A stretch of 10,894 nucleotides of DNA from Pseudomonadota bacterium (GCA_026710525.1 JAPOQT010000064.1:1-10894), one strand, 5' to 3'. Numbered from the stretch's first letter, positions 1 to 7,039 are shown. Notes: generated from the sequence alone by a model not told the origin. Made by a program: numbers and translations.

Positions 1-41
1 CTTTTTTAAAAAGAGTTGGTTTTAGTAGTTTTTTTTAATAA

Positions 42-84
42 TTTTTTTTTTTTTAGGGGTTTTTGTGGTTCCCCCCCCCCCCCC
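42..84 (+). repeat. T13 and C14 homopolymer tracts at the start of the first gene
   Basis: A run of 13 T (42-54) is followed by AGGGG (55-59), five T, GTGGTT, and then 14 C (71-84). The AGGGG can serve as a ribosome binding site. The candidate starts TTG (63) and GTG (65) lie between it and the C run. With 14 C, TTG 63 is in frame with the downstream protein but only 3 nt from AGGGG. With 13 C, GTG 65 would be in frame at a better 5-nt spacing. The ATG directly after the tract (85) is out of frame and stops after nine codons. A tract in this position is typical of slipped-strand contingency loci; variability itself is inferred. Confidence 0.75.
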
Positions 85-815
85 ATGCTATCTCTGCGTT
101 TAGTCGCTCTTTGATAACGCCTCAGTCTGTCCATAGAGTATTAACTTCGATCTTTGCCTTCCTTTTGTATTTTCTTTTTAATTCATCTGCTGCTTACTCT
201 GCTTCTTTAGATAATTTGTTGGAGGAGTATGACATTGAAAGTCTTAATGTTTCTCTATCGGATATAGAGGGCATTGAAGACGTGCTTTACGAGGCTTATG
301 CGGAAGAGTTTAAGGTTGTTTCTAAGGAAGAGGTAGGAGAGCTATATGAAGTTCTTCTGTCGGGTTCTAATGGTTCTTTGGACTTGGATGTTTTGAGTAA
401 GGTAGGTGCGTTTAGAGTTGCGTTTAACCCATTAAAGAAGTCTCTGTATGCGGAGGTAGATTTTATGGCCTTAGCTTTAGCTAATAAGCACAAGGATAAG
501 GTTAAAAAAGGTGAGGGCAATGCTGCAATAGTATTTGCTGTCGCGGTAGTAGTAGTTGCTGTGATAGCTTTGTCAAGAGGTAAGGCTACAAAGTCTAGCA
601 AGGTTGTACCGAGTGCTGCAACCAGTTCGGAAGATTTAGTGACTGAAGATATGACTAAAGAAGAATTTAATCAGTTAGTGGATGGAATTAATAAAAACTT
701 AGACAGCACTAGTGAGGAGTTAGTAGGAGAGCTAGAAGTGCACTTCAAAGATTATTTCGTCACTCCTAATGATGAATGTGACCTAGACAGGTGTGACTCT
801 CTTCAGGAAGAATAA
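63..815 (+). CDS. Exported, membrane-anchored acidic protein of unknown function
   Basis: I do not recognise the family. Residues 24-46 look like a signal sequence: a basic residue, then a hydrophobic run (residues 28-39), with probable cleavage after AYSA near residue 47. Residues 48-140 are acidic and helix-rich (DNLLEEYD, EEVGELYEVL). A lysine-rich linker leads to a strongly hydrophobic segment at 153-170 (AAIVFAVAVVVVAVIAL) followed by basic residues. An acidic tail then runs to two cysteines (239, 244) and ends in QEE. This suggests an exported protein with one later membrane anchor. The start is uncertain: TTG 63 reads through the C14 tract, and a TTG at 111 would still keep the signal sequence. 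No in-frame ATG precedes the signal sequence. It stands alone, and about 900 bases without a convincing gene follow it. Confidence 0.6.
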   Translation: MWFPPPPHAISAFSRSLITPQSVHRVLTSIFAFLLYFLFNSSAAYSASLDNLLEEYDIESLNVSLSDIEGIEDVLYEAYAEEFKVVSKEEVGELYEVLLSGSNGSLDLDVLSKVGAFRVAFNPLKKSLYAEVDFMALALANKHKDKVKKGEGNAAIVFAVAVVVVAVIALSRGKATKSSKVVPSAATSSEDLVTEDMTKEEFNQLVDGINKNLDSTSEELVGELEVHFKDYFVTPNDECDLDRCDSLQEE

Positions 816-916
816 TGCCGGCAGGAAGGTATGAAAAGCGCTTATATAACAACGAGTTAAGGCCCTATGGTTGCTACTTTGAGGGCTGATGGGTCCACTG
901 ATATCAAGATACGGAA

Positions 917-960
917 GAGGGGGTGAGAAGAAGACAGGATAAAAGTCACCTCTTTCTTTT
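917..960 (+). terminator. Possible weak intrinsic terminator
   Basis: The stretch 917-926 can pair with 946-955, using three G-U wobbles around a GGTGA/TCACC core. The loop is 19 nt and a T-rich tail (CTTTTATCTTT) follows. It lies about 100 nt after the stop of the first gene and could end its transcript. The long loop and wobble pairs make this tentative. Confidence 0.3.
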
Positions 961-1011
961 ATCTTTGGCTATAATCAAGTAGTGCCATTTAATGGGAGGA
1001 TTTTGGTTTAA

Positions 1012-1176
1012 ATGAATTTTCTAAAAAAAAACTTAAAGTTTTTTGCCAGTGAGAAATTAAAAAGCTATTGCATGAGGGTTTAGTATCTAATAATACCTTT
1101 CCCTAATCATGGTAACAATGACAATAAAAATTTAGTATTGATCATAGACTTGAAAAATAAGCAAATCGGGCGTTAA
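1012..1176 (+). other. Small broken open frame in a long intergenic region
   Basis: GGGAGGA (994-1000) precedes ATG 1012, which begins a 23-codon frame (MNFLKKNLKFF...) ended by TAG at 1081. The same frame then stays open for 30 more codons to TAA at 1174 and includes a hydrophobic LVLIIDL stretch. It may be the remnant of a small gene with one nonsense mutation, or chance in AT-rich DNA. No family is recognised. A 14-bp palindrome (CACTTATTTAAGTG, 1191-1204) follows. I see no other gene between 816 and 1252. Confidence 0.2.
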
Positions 1177-1251
1177 ATATATCTATTTATCACTTATTTA
1201 AGTGCCTTATTGGAGATCACATGCTTAAATATGTGGTGATGTTACGTGCTC

Positions 1252-1734
1252 TCAATGTCTTGGCAAATTCTGTGACAGATCTTTTAGACTACATTCAAAA
1301 AGAGCGATATAGTTATCGAGGTATTTGATCGTCTCATCTTTGTCGTGGATCAGCAAATCTTTGAAATGACCGTGGGTAGAATTGATAGTTTGGATGTTAA
1401 ACACCCTTGATACCTAAAGCCAGTTTTATAAGTGTTATTATGGGGCAATTGACATGCAGGGTTGTACGATGGATGACGATTAGTTATCAGCGTAGACTCT
1501 TGTGTAATAGCCTCCTTAAGATGTTCCCCTATCTATATCTATTGTCTCACCCGGAGATGCCTAAAGCTAGCTTGCATTCGTGAATTCATTTTTGATCATA
1601 AAGAGACAAGGATACACACTTGCTCCTTAGACACCTCGTTTTCTAGCGGGAAGGACGAGTTTTCCTTTCTTTCTTTGTTGGATTTAGCCTTCCGGTCAAC
1701 GATAGAAAACTTAATTTCCTCGAATTTATTTACT
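1252..1734 (-). pseudogene. Decayed IS1595/ISXO2-type transposase
   Basis: Read on the minus strand, three stretches look in order like a DDE transposase of the IS1595 (ISXO2-like) family. The first is EVSKEQVCILV near 1600-1631, matching the family's usual S-K-E-Q-V-x-V-L-V. The second is HLKEAITQESTLITNRHPSY near 1460-1520, where the family normally has D rather than N in its T-D-G/R-H motif. The third is FNIQTINSTHGHFKDLL near 1348-1398, with KYLDNYIALFE near 1294-1326, matching H-I-Q-x-V-N-x-x-H-S-R-L-K and K-Y-L-x-N-Y-L. The frame is broken by TGA (1596-1598), two TAG codons (1539-1541, 1533-1535) and a frameshift near 1400-1406. The last stop is at 1252-1254. The zinc-ribbon N-terminus is not visible. 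The gene is dead; the family call is from memory of the motifs. Confidence 0.6.
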
Positions 1735-1735
1735 C

Positions 1736-2017
1736 ATGGTTAGTGGTGAGTGGGAGCGTAACGTGCAAACAGACAGTAACCGACCGGTATATGCTGAAGT
1801 CAAACTTCCTCAAGGAGATGAATGGAGTAATGATCGCCTTGAGGGTGGACTTTGGATTTTTGACACACGAGGAAATAACATGGGCTTTTCTTTGGCTGGT
1901 TTTTTCGGGGGTAATATAGGACTTGTTATACTCACCAAACAACGGCAGCAGTATAACTTAGGAGATTCTGCAGGCCCTTATCGTAACCTTGTGATGGGTA
2001 TTGTGTCAGGTGGTTAG
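1736..2017 (+). CDS. Orphan 93-residue hypothetical protein
   Basis: The frame opens at ATG 1736 with no clear ribosome binding site, and an in-frame TAA at 1712 blocks extension upstream. The product is rich in Gly, Trp and Asn, with EGGLWIFDTRGNNMGF (residues 36-51) followed by a Gly-rich hydrophobic stretch (LAGFFGGNIGLVIL), and it ends in SGG. I recognise no family. The composition looks more like real protein than the overlapping minus-strand frame (1730-1942). A perfect 10-bp hairpin with a T-rich tail lies 45 nt downstream. It is wedged between two transposase relics, so it may be a gene fragment. Confidence 0.4.
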   Translation: MVSGEWERNVQTDSNRPVYAEVKLPQGDEWSNDRLEGGLWIFDTRGNNMGFSLAGFFGGNIGLVILTKQRQQYNLGDSAGPYRNLVMGIVSGG

Positions 2018-2062
2018 TCAGGCACGGAAGCCACAAGGCGAATCAAAAGCAGACGATCCTCC

Positions 2063-2093
2063 TTTCATCTGTTGAATACAGATGAAATTTCTT
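2063..2093 (+). terminator. Intrinsic terminator hairpin
   Basis: TTTCATCTGT (2063-2072) and ACAGATGAAA (2078-2087) form a perfect 10-bp stem with a 5-nt loop, followed by TTTCTT. The T-rich side is on the plus strand, so it would end transcripts from the orphan ORF at 1736-2017. The stem is only moderately GC-rich. Confidence 0.5.
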
Positions 2094-2195
2094 AACTCGA
2101 ACCCAGCAAATAGTAAATGCGTCACCTGAAAAACAAGATAACGATTCCACTTGGTGACAGCATCCCTGGTCAATCATTTCAGTATTTTTTCATCC

Positions 2196-2371
2196 TTAAG
2201 AGGAGTTAAGGTAAATCTGTCTGCCGTCCAGCTTCACAGCAGGCTTTTTACCCTAACATTTTCTCCCCAAGTAATGATAGTTCCCAGATTACGGTGAGCT
2301 CGATATGGTTGAGACTTTTTTCTTCTACGGTAAGACTTACCACAGAGCTGATTGACTTCTTCTTCAAACAT
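2196..2371 (-). pseudogene. Fragment of an IS256-type transposase
   Basis: On the minus strand, ATG at 2371 opens 45 codons ending in TGA at 2234-2236. MFEEEVNQLCGKSY and later YRAHRNLGTIITWGENVRVK resemble the N-terminal region of IS256-family (mutator-type) transposases, where E-x-E-L/V-x-x-L-C-G-x-x-Y is followed by Y-R-x-G and a V-x-V-R-x-P-R-V-R motif. A one-base shift in the AAAAA run near 2248 restores VKKPAVKLDGRQIYL, the expected continuation, which stops at TAA (2196-2198). The frame upstream of the ATG also has stops. The catalytic DDE domain is missing. This is a dead remnant; family assignment is by motif recall. Confidence 0.5.
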
Positions 2372-2462
2372 TTGGTGAATCTTGTTTTAAAACCGAGTCT
2401 CCTATTTGCGCACCCACTCTATATCTCGCCAGGAATCATGATGAAAGATCCTTTGTCTGAAA

Positions 2463-2492
2463 ATAAGAGAAAAACATGAGCTTTTCTCTTAT
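2463..2492 (-). terminator. Intrinsic terminator of the binding-protein gene
   Basis: An 11-bp perfect inverted repeat, ATAAGAGAAAA (2463-2473) and TTTTCTCTTAT (2482-2492), has an 8-nt loop. On the minus strand it is followed by TTTTC. It starts 15 nt past the stop codon of the binding-protein gene. The stem is AT-rich, but position and tail fit a Rho-independent terminator. Confidence 0.6.
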
Positions 2493-2507
2493 GAGCTAAG
2501 ATTACGT

Positions 2508-4268
2508 TTATGGGGTGTCCTTCTTTTTCTGTTCAACTTTTTTTGAGACTGAACGCCAGTGAAGATAGAAAGGATGAGTCATATAATCACCGGAAAACTG
2601 ATAAGTGGGTGTTTTTGTGGGGTCAAGTTTGTTTTTCCAATAAACAACTAGGTGAGACTTTTGACTCCATAAAAAGACATAAGGAAAGTGAGAGACTATC
2701 TTTTTTTCTATCTCATGGAAAAGAGAAATACGCTTTTTCTCATCCTTAGTAGCGGTAGCTTGTTCAATCAATTTATCTAAAGATGGGTCAGCGAGTCCAC
2801 CATAGTTACTCGAGCCTTGCTTATTCGCCCCTTCACTATGCCACAGTTGACGAGGCAATGGTATGATGTCTGTAACCCAAGCGAAAGAAACAGCCGAGAA
2901 CTTATGTTCATCCATATTCTTAACCACCGAAGATAGCTCAAGAATTCGCTGTTTAATTTCAACCCCTACTTTCTTAGCATCCTCAATAAGAATGGTTAGC
3001 CAAGGTTCGTAGGCAGTTTTCCAGTGTAGTATTTGTAGACTGGCTCTCTGTACCTTCTCTTTGCCATCTTTATCCTGAACTGTTTTATAAAGTATGCCAT
3101 CACTACCCACCTGGGTGTAACCAGCTTGTTTCAGGAGTTCGACTGCTTTTTTAGGGTTATACTCAAGGGTCGTCAGTTGAGCTGAATAGGGAGAGCCTGG
3201 AGGAAATGGTCCAGCAATTCCCTTATAATGAGAGTTATAGATCTTTTTCAAAATAACATCTCGATTTACCAGATGGCTAATTGCCTGACGAAACTCTTTA
3301 TCTTTGCCCACTCCTTCTCGCATATTAAACAAAATATGATCATAGAGATATGGCCGAGTTCGCATGAATTCAAATTTCACAACGTTAGGATTTTTAAAGA
3401 TCTTACTCTGTTTGCTATCCCAGAACTTAATCGCATCATTATCAAAATAAAAATAATCAAGGTCCCCTCTTTTAAATGCTTCAAAAGCAGCGGTGGCATC
3501 AGGTAACAGTTTAAACACAAGTTTTTTAAAATGATAACGGTCCTTGTAATAAGGGGCAGAATCGAGCCAAAAATCATCACGACGAGTAAGCACAAACTTA
3601 CTTTTATAAACAGTACCCTTTTCATCAAACAGATAAGGGCCAGCACCTTTGATTGTTTTATTGAAGTCTTTATTAAAGTCTCCAGAGGCAAACATCTTTT
3701 TTTCAATAATCGGAATACTGCCTAGCTTTCTCAGGTTGTAGAAATGGGTATTAGCCAATTGGATAATAACTTTATGCTGGTTAACAGCCTCGACTTTTTT
3801 CATGGGACCAAGAGAATTTCTTGTACTTTCACACAACAAACATCTCGCTCTATCGTAAATCAAATCAAAGGTAAATTTAACATCCTCAGCTGTTACTGGA
3901 TTACCGGAACCAAAGGTTGCTTTTTTATTCAGCTCAAAAGTAAATGTTGTTAAGTCTTCAGATGATTCCCATTTATGGGCAAGATAAGGAATGACTTCAT
4001 TTGTTTCTTGACTCTCATTAAGAAGAGAGGCATGAACAAAACCAGCCACCCAACGAATGTAGCCATCAGAAGAGGTGAGAGCATTGTAACTACTGGGCCA
4101 TTTATAGAGACGAGAGGTTAAGGTGCCATCTGCTTTGTTGGTGTTTTGCTTGGCTGCTAATGGCGACGCTAGCAACAAGGTGGCCATAATGCTAGCTATT
4201 AAGACTCCCCCCAATCTTGGTTGTGAGAATACCCAACTTTTTGTCTCTTTATTCGCACTGTACTTCAT
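2508..4268 (-). CDS. yejA: Periplasmic peptide-binding protein of an ABC transporter, YejA-like
   Basis: This is a family 5 extracellular solute-binding protein, the periplasmic receptor that hands oligopeptides to a permease pair. E. coli YejABEF takes up microcin C and peptides. Residues 1-39 form a signal peptide ending LLLASPLAA. Typical features follow: RLYKWPSSYNALT (53-65), EVIPYLAHKWE (91-101), FTFELNKKATFGSGNPVTAE (109-128) leading into DVKFTFD, and a C-terminal NYGGLADPSLDKLIEQA lobe. The length of 586 aa is close to E. coli YejA (about 600). The frame could begin 18 bases upstream at 4286. I prefer ATG 4268 because GGGAG lies about 8 nt before it and no such site precedes 4286. The gene is divergent from the permease genes, whereas the usual order is yejABEF on one strand. 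It ends in a lysine-rich tail. Confidence 0.85.
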   Translation of the reverse strand: MKYSANKETKSWVFSQPRLGGVLIASIMATLLLASPLAAKQNTNKADGTLTSRLYKWPSSYNALTSSDGYIRWVAGFVHASLLNESQETNEVIPYLAHKWESSEDLTTFTFELNKKATFGSGNPVTAEDVKFTFDLIYDRARCLLCESTRNSLGPMKKVEAVNQHKVIIQLANTHFYNLRKLGSIPIIEKKMFASGDFNKDFNKTIKGAGPYLFDEKGTVYKSKFVLTRRDDFWLDSAPYYKDRYHFKKLVFKLLPDATAAFEAFKRGDLDYFYFDNDAIKFWDSKQSKIFKNPNVVKFEFMRTRPYLYDHILFNMREGVGKDKEFRQAISHLVNRDVILKKIYNSHYKGIAGPFPPGSPYSAQLTTLEYNPKKAVELLKQAGYTQVGSDGILYKTVQDKDGKEKVQRASLQILHWKTAYEPWLTILIEDAKKVGVEIKQRILELSSVVKNMDEHKFSAVSFAWVTDIIPLPRQLWHSEGANKQGSSNYGGLADPSLDKLIEQATATKDEKKRISLFHEIEKKIVSHFPYVFLWSQKSHLVVYWKNKLDPTKTPTYQFSGDYMTHPFYLHWRSVSKKVEQKKKDTP

Positions 4269-4326
4269 TACCCATTCTCCCATCATGATTTAATTTAACT
4301 ACCTGACTCAAGGCGACATTTTATTT

Positions 4327-4355
4327 TATAGCACAGACTTTTCACTACTGAAAGA
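4327..4355 (-). promoter_or_regulatory. Putative promoter of the binding-protein gene
   Basis: Read on the minus strand, TGCTATAAA (4335-4327) is an extended -10 element. TTTCAG (4355-4350) is a weak -35, separated from the -10 hexamer by 17 nt. It lies about 60 nt upstream of ATG 4268. The call rests on match to consensus only. Confidence 0.4.
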
Positions 4356-4522
4356 GATTTATGATCTGATGCTGTAACATAGATGGGTTTGACCTATAGC
4401 ACAAGTCCTTGAGAAAACAATTAGCTCAGAGTTACTATTTTTATGTTAGGGGTGGGTGGTAATGAGTTGCTGCCAAACAAGACTTGACTAGTAGGAATGA
4501 TCATCGTTATTATGAGATTTCA

Positions 4523-4539
4523 CCCGAATTGAATTCGGG
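4523..4539. promoter_or_regulatory. Perfect 17-bp palindrome, candidate operator
   Basis: CCCGAATT, one G, then AATTCGGG forms a perfect inverted repeat with 8-bp arms. It lies in the 473-base region between the divergent binding-protein and permease genes, where a shared regulator would be expected to bind. There is no T-run, so it is unlikely to be a terminator. No known regulator is assigned. Confidence 0.35.
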
Positions 4540-4741
4540 ATATGGGATACAGCTATCATATGACTTGGAAGCAAGTAACATTCGTTAGTCATGAATGGCC
4601 CATCGGTGTTTTGCCGAACGTGAAGTGGACGTTTGTCTCAGTATTTTATTATCATGTTTGTTTCATTCTGGCTAACTTTTACCGTGACTGAGGATATGAG
4701 TTTACTAGGATGATAGCAAAATCAGCAAACGGAGTAAAAAT

Positions 4742-5779
4742 GTGTCGGTGAGTTACTTCATCAGGCGATTAGGATTGATGATCCCCACGGTGTTTGGCAT
4801 TTCTTGTGTTATGTTTGCCTTAACTCAAATTATGCCAGGCGGTCCTATTGATCGCATTGTCCAAAGAGTCAAATTTGGCTCAATGGGCTCATCTGGCACT
4901 GATTCTGGGGGAATTTCAGAAGACTTTCATCAGGCACTCATCGCCCATTATGGGTATGATAAACCACCGGTAGCGAGATACTTTCATTGGGTAGGATCAG
5001 TGTTGCGAGGAGATCTTGGTGAGTCATTTGAATACGAAGAGCCAGTTCTCAAAGTCATTGTGAGTAAATTTCCCGTATCACTCACCTTTGGTCTATTTTC
5101 TTTTTTTCTGGTTTATCTCCTTTCCATTCCACTCGGTATCTATAAAGCCTACACTCACGGTAAATGGTTTGATAGTATGAGCTCTTTTCTCCTCTTTGTT
5201 GCCCACTCAATCCCCTCCTTTATTCTCGCTATTGCCTTACTGGTGATTTTTGCTGGTGGTTCTTATTTTAATATTTTCCCGGCTGGTGGTTTGGTTAGTG
5301 ATGATTTTCATGAGCTATCCCTGGTCGCCAAAATTAAAGACTATTTTCATCATATTTTTCTTCCTCTCACAGCCTACGTCGCCGGACAGTTTGCCCTATC
5401 TACTCTGTTGATGAAAGATGCGTTTTTAGAGCAGAAAACGAAGGCTTACGTTCTTACTGCAAGAGCAAAAGGACTCAGCGAGGTAATGATAGCTTACCGC
5501 CATATTTTAAGAAATTCTCTCACTCCTATGGCCACCCAAATTAGCGAGTTTACGGCTGTGTTTTTAATGGGCTCAGTTCTCATTGAGCAAATCTTTAATC
5601 TTGATGGTGTTGGTTTACTCAGCTATGATTCGATACTTTCTCGAGATTATCCAGTGGTGATGGGAATTATTTTACTGGCCGCTTTTGCTCAGGTTATTGG
5701 CGTATTAATTTCTGATTTATTGTATGTCTTATTAGATCCTCGTGTGTCCTATAAAAGCTCTTTGCAAGAGTTATCATGA
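4742..5779 (+). CDS. yejB: ABC transporter inner-membrane permease, YejB-like
   Basis: This is one half of the peptide transporter's membrane channel. MSVSYFIRRLGLMIPTVFGI at the N-terminus and MPGGPIDRI (31-39) are typical of YejB. Helix 1 spans about residues 10-30, a long periplasmic loop follows, and further helices lie near 112-134, 147-171, 205-225, 265-283 and 304-332. The EAA loop that docks on the ATPase is at 236-262 (ARAKGLSEVMIAYRHILRN). Length is 345 aa against about 364 in E. coli. The start is GTG 4742, with GGAG (4731-4734) 7 nt upstream. An ATG two bases earlier (4740) is out of frame and reads M-C-R-stop across the start. The gene's TGA overlaps an ATG (ATGA, 5776-5779) that would start the next permease. 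Confidence 0.88.
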   Translation: MSVSYFIRRLGLMIPTVFGISCVMFALTQIMPGGPIDRIVQRVKFGSMGSSGTDSGGISEDFHQALIAHYGYDKPPVARYFHWVGSVLRGDLGESFEYEEPVLKVIVSKFPVSLTFGLFSFFLVYLLSIPLGIYKAYTHGKWFDSMSSFLLFVAHSIPSFILAIALLVIFAGGSYFNIFPAGGLVSDDFHELSLVAKIKDYFHHIFLPLTAYVAGQFALSTLLMKDAFLEQKTKAYVLTARAKGLSEVMIAYRHILRNSLTPMATQISEFTAVFLMGSVLIEQIFNLDGVGLLSYDSILSRDYPVVMGIILLAAFAQVIGVLISDLLYVLLDPRVSYKSSLQELS

Positions 5780-5799
5780 GAACCCTATCATCACAATGA

Positions 5800-6828
5800 G
5801 GTGCCATAATCTTTCGTTATCTTTCTCCGGTATCACAAAAAAGGTGGCGTCACTTCTGGCGTATTAAGAGAGCAAGATACTCTTTAATATTGCTTGCTAC
5901 TTTGTTTTTAATCAGTTTACCCATCGAGCTTTTTTGTCATTCTGATCCTTTGTTAGTTAAATATAAAGGAGAGTTTTTCTTTCCTTTGCTGAAGACTTAT
6001 AAAGCGACAGATTTTGGTGGTTATGCTTTAGGTAGTCCTGATTACAAAGCGTTACAGTCAGAGATTGAATCCCATGGTTTTATGATTGTCCCCGTGATTT
6101 GGTGGGGGAGTAATGAAACTAATATGAAACCTGATAGATATCCAGCACCCCCCAGTTTTGATAATTGGTTAGGTACAGATGATCGGGGGCGAGATGTATT
6201 TGTCCGGTTAATCTATGGTTTTAGATTATCGATGATTTTAGCTTTGTTTTGTCTTTTCGTCGCGAGTTTTATTGGGATTTTTTGGGGAGGAGCCCAAGGA
6301 TATTTTGGTGGTAAGATTGATCTCATTGCCCAAAGGTTTGTTGAAACTTGGCAATCACTACCGGCTTTATTTGTGATGCTGCTTATTAGTCATTTGTTTG
6401 AACCTAGTATTGAAGTGTTACTTGTTTGTTTAGCTGCTTTTCTTTGGATTGCGCCCCAGTATTATATTCGTGGTGAGTGTTTAAAGGTTAAGGGGGCGAC
6501 ATTTGTTCAGGTGGCTAGGAGTTTAGGAGCATCGGAATGGCGTATTTTTACCTGTCACGTAATTCCTAATGCCCTCACCCCCCTGATCACTCTAGCCCCT
6601 TTTATTATGAACCAATCCATATTATTTTTAGCGTTTCTTGATTACCTCGGCCTGGGTGTTCAAGCACCAACAGCCTCTCTAGGCGAATTGCTCCGGCAAG
6701 GTAAAGAAAATATGCTTTATGCTTGGTGGTTGTGTTTTTACCCACTGCTAACAGTGACGTTAACTCTACTGTTGCTAAATTTTGTTGGTGATGGTGTAAG
6801 ACAAGCTTTTGATCCTAAGGCTAGTTGA
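5800..6828 (+). CDS. yejE: ABC transporter inner-membrane permease, YejE-like, with a damaged or unusual start
   Basis: This is the second permease of the peptide transporter. The stretch 5812-5889 encodes FRYLSPVSQKRW... leading into helix 1, which matches the family N-terminus (R-L-S-P-V-x-Q-x-R-W). DPLLVKY, FPLLKTY, DFGG, APPSFDNWLGTDDRGRDV and the EAA loop (ARSLGASEWRIFTCHVIPNA) follow, and it ends in RQAFDP. The homologous frame therefore begins near 5806, giving about 340 aa as in E. coli. However, no ATG, GTG or TTG lies in frame between TGA (5797-5799) and 5890. ATA 5806 and ATC 5809 follow GAGGTG (5798-5803). The in-frame ATG at 5776 is cut off by that TGA after seven codons. Initiation at TTG 5890 would remove the cytoplasmic N-terminus and part of helix 1. 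Coordinates mark the open frame. It may be functional through a rare start, or a new pseudogene. Confidence 0.8.
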   Translation, partial: GAIIFRYLSPVSQKRWRHFWRIKRARYSLILLATLFLISLPIELFCHSDPLLVKYKGEFFFPLLKTYKATDFGGYALGSPDYKALQSEIESHGFMIVPVIWWGSNETNMKPDRYPAPPSFDNWLGTDDRGRDVFVRLIYGFRLSMILALFCLFVASFIGIFWGGAQGYFGGKIDLIAQRFVETWQSLPALFVMLLISHLFEPSIEVLLVCLAAFLWIAPQYYIRGECLKVKGATFVQVARSLGASEWRIFTCHVIPNALTPLITLAPFIMNQSILFLAFLDYLGLGVQAPTASLGELLRQGKENMLYAWWLCFYPLLTVTLTLLLLNFVGDGVRQAFDPKAS

Positions 6829-7028
6829 TGAAGTCACCTCTAAAGCTCATGGTATTACTCGCATCCCTAAAATTCTCAATCATTGTTGAAGGGATTATGG
6901 CCTGGTATTTAGCCGGGTACTTAGAGCAGTACTATCCTGGCTATTTCTGGGAAGTCATTTGTATCTTGCTTTGGTTAGTACTCGCTTGTTGTCAGCTGTA
7001 TCTTTTTATTAGGCTATCTTGCTTCTAA
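6828..7028 (+). CDS. Small two-helix membrane protein coupled to the permease operon
   Basis: This 66-residue protein of unknown family starts at ATG 6828, which shares its A with the stop of the permease gene (TGATG), so translational coupling is likely. AAGG (6817-6820) sits 7 nt upstream. It has two predicted membrane helices, about 8-31 (MVLLASLKFSIIVEGIMAWY) and 40-62 (FWEVICILLWLVLACCQLYL), separated by an aromatic loop (EQYYPGYF). It occupies the place where yejF, the ATPase, normally sits. It ends 11 bases before the convergent protease stop. It could be an accessory subunit or an unrelated small protein; function is unknown. Confidence 0.6.
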   Translation: MKSPLKLMVLLASLKFSIIVEGIMAWYLAGYLEQYYPGYFWEVICILLWLVLACCQLYLFIRLSCF

Positions 7029-7039
7029 TCTGTTTTTTG

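Noticed and set aside
1221..1328. 35-codon plus-strand ORF with a good GGAG site, extendable to 62 codons by one frameshift
   Set aside because: It is antisense to the conserved C-terminal blocks of the IS1595-type transposase relic, which explains the open frame better.
1730..1942. 70-codon minus-strand frame
   Set aside because: Overlaps the more protein-like plus-strand ORF, has no recognised motif, and does not resemble the N-terminus of the nearby transposase.
2294..2479. 61-codon plus-strand frame from GTG
   Set aside because: Antisense to the IS256-type relic and runs into the terminator stem of the binding-protein gene.
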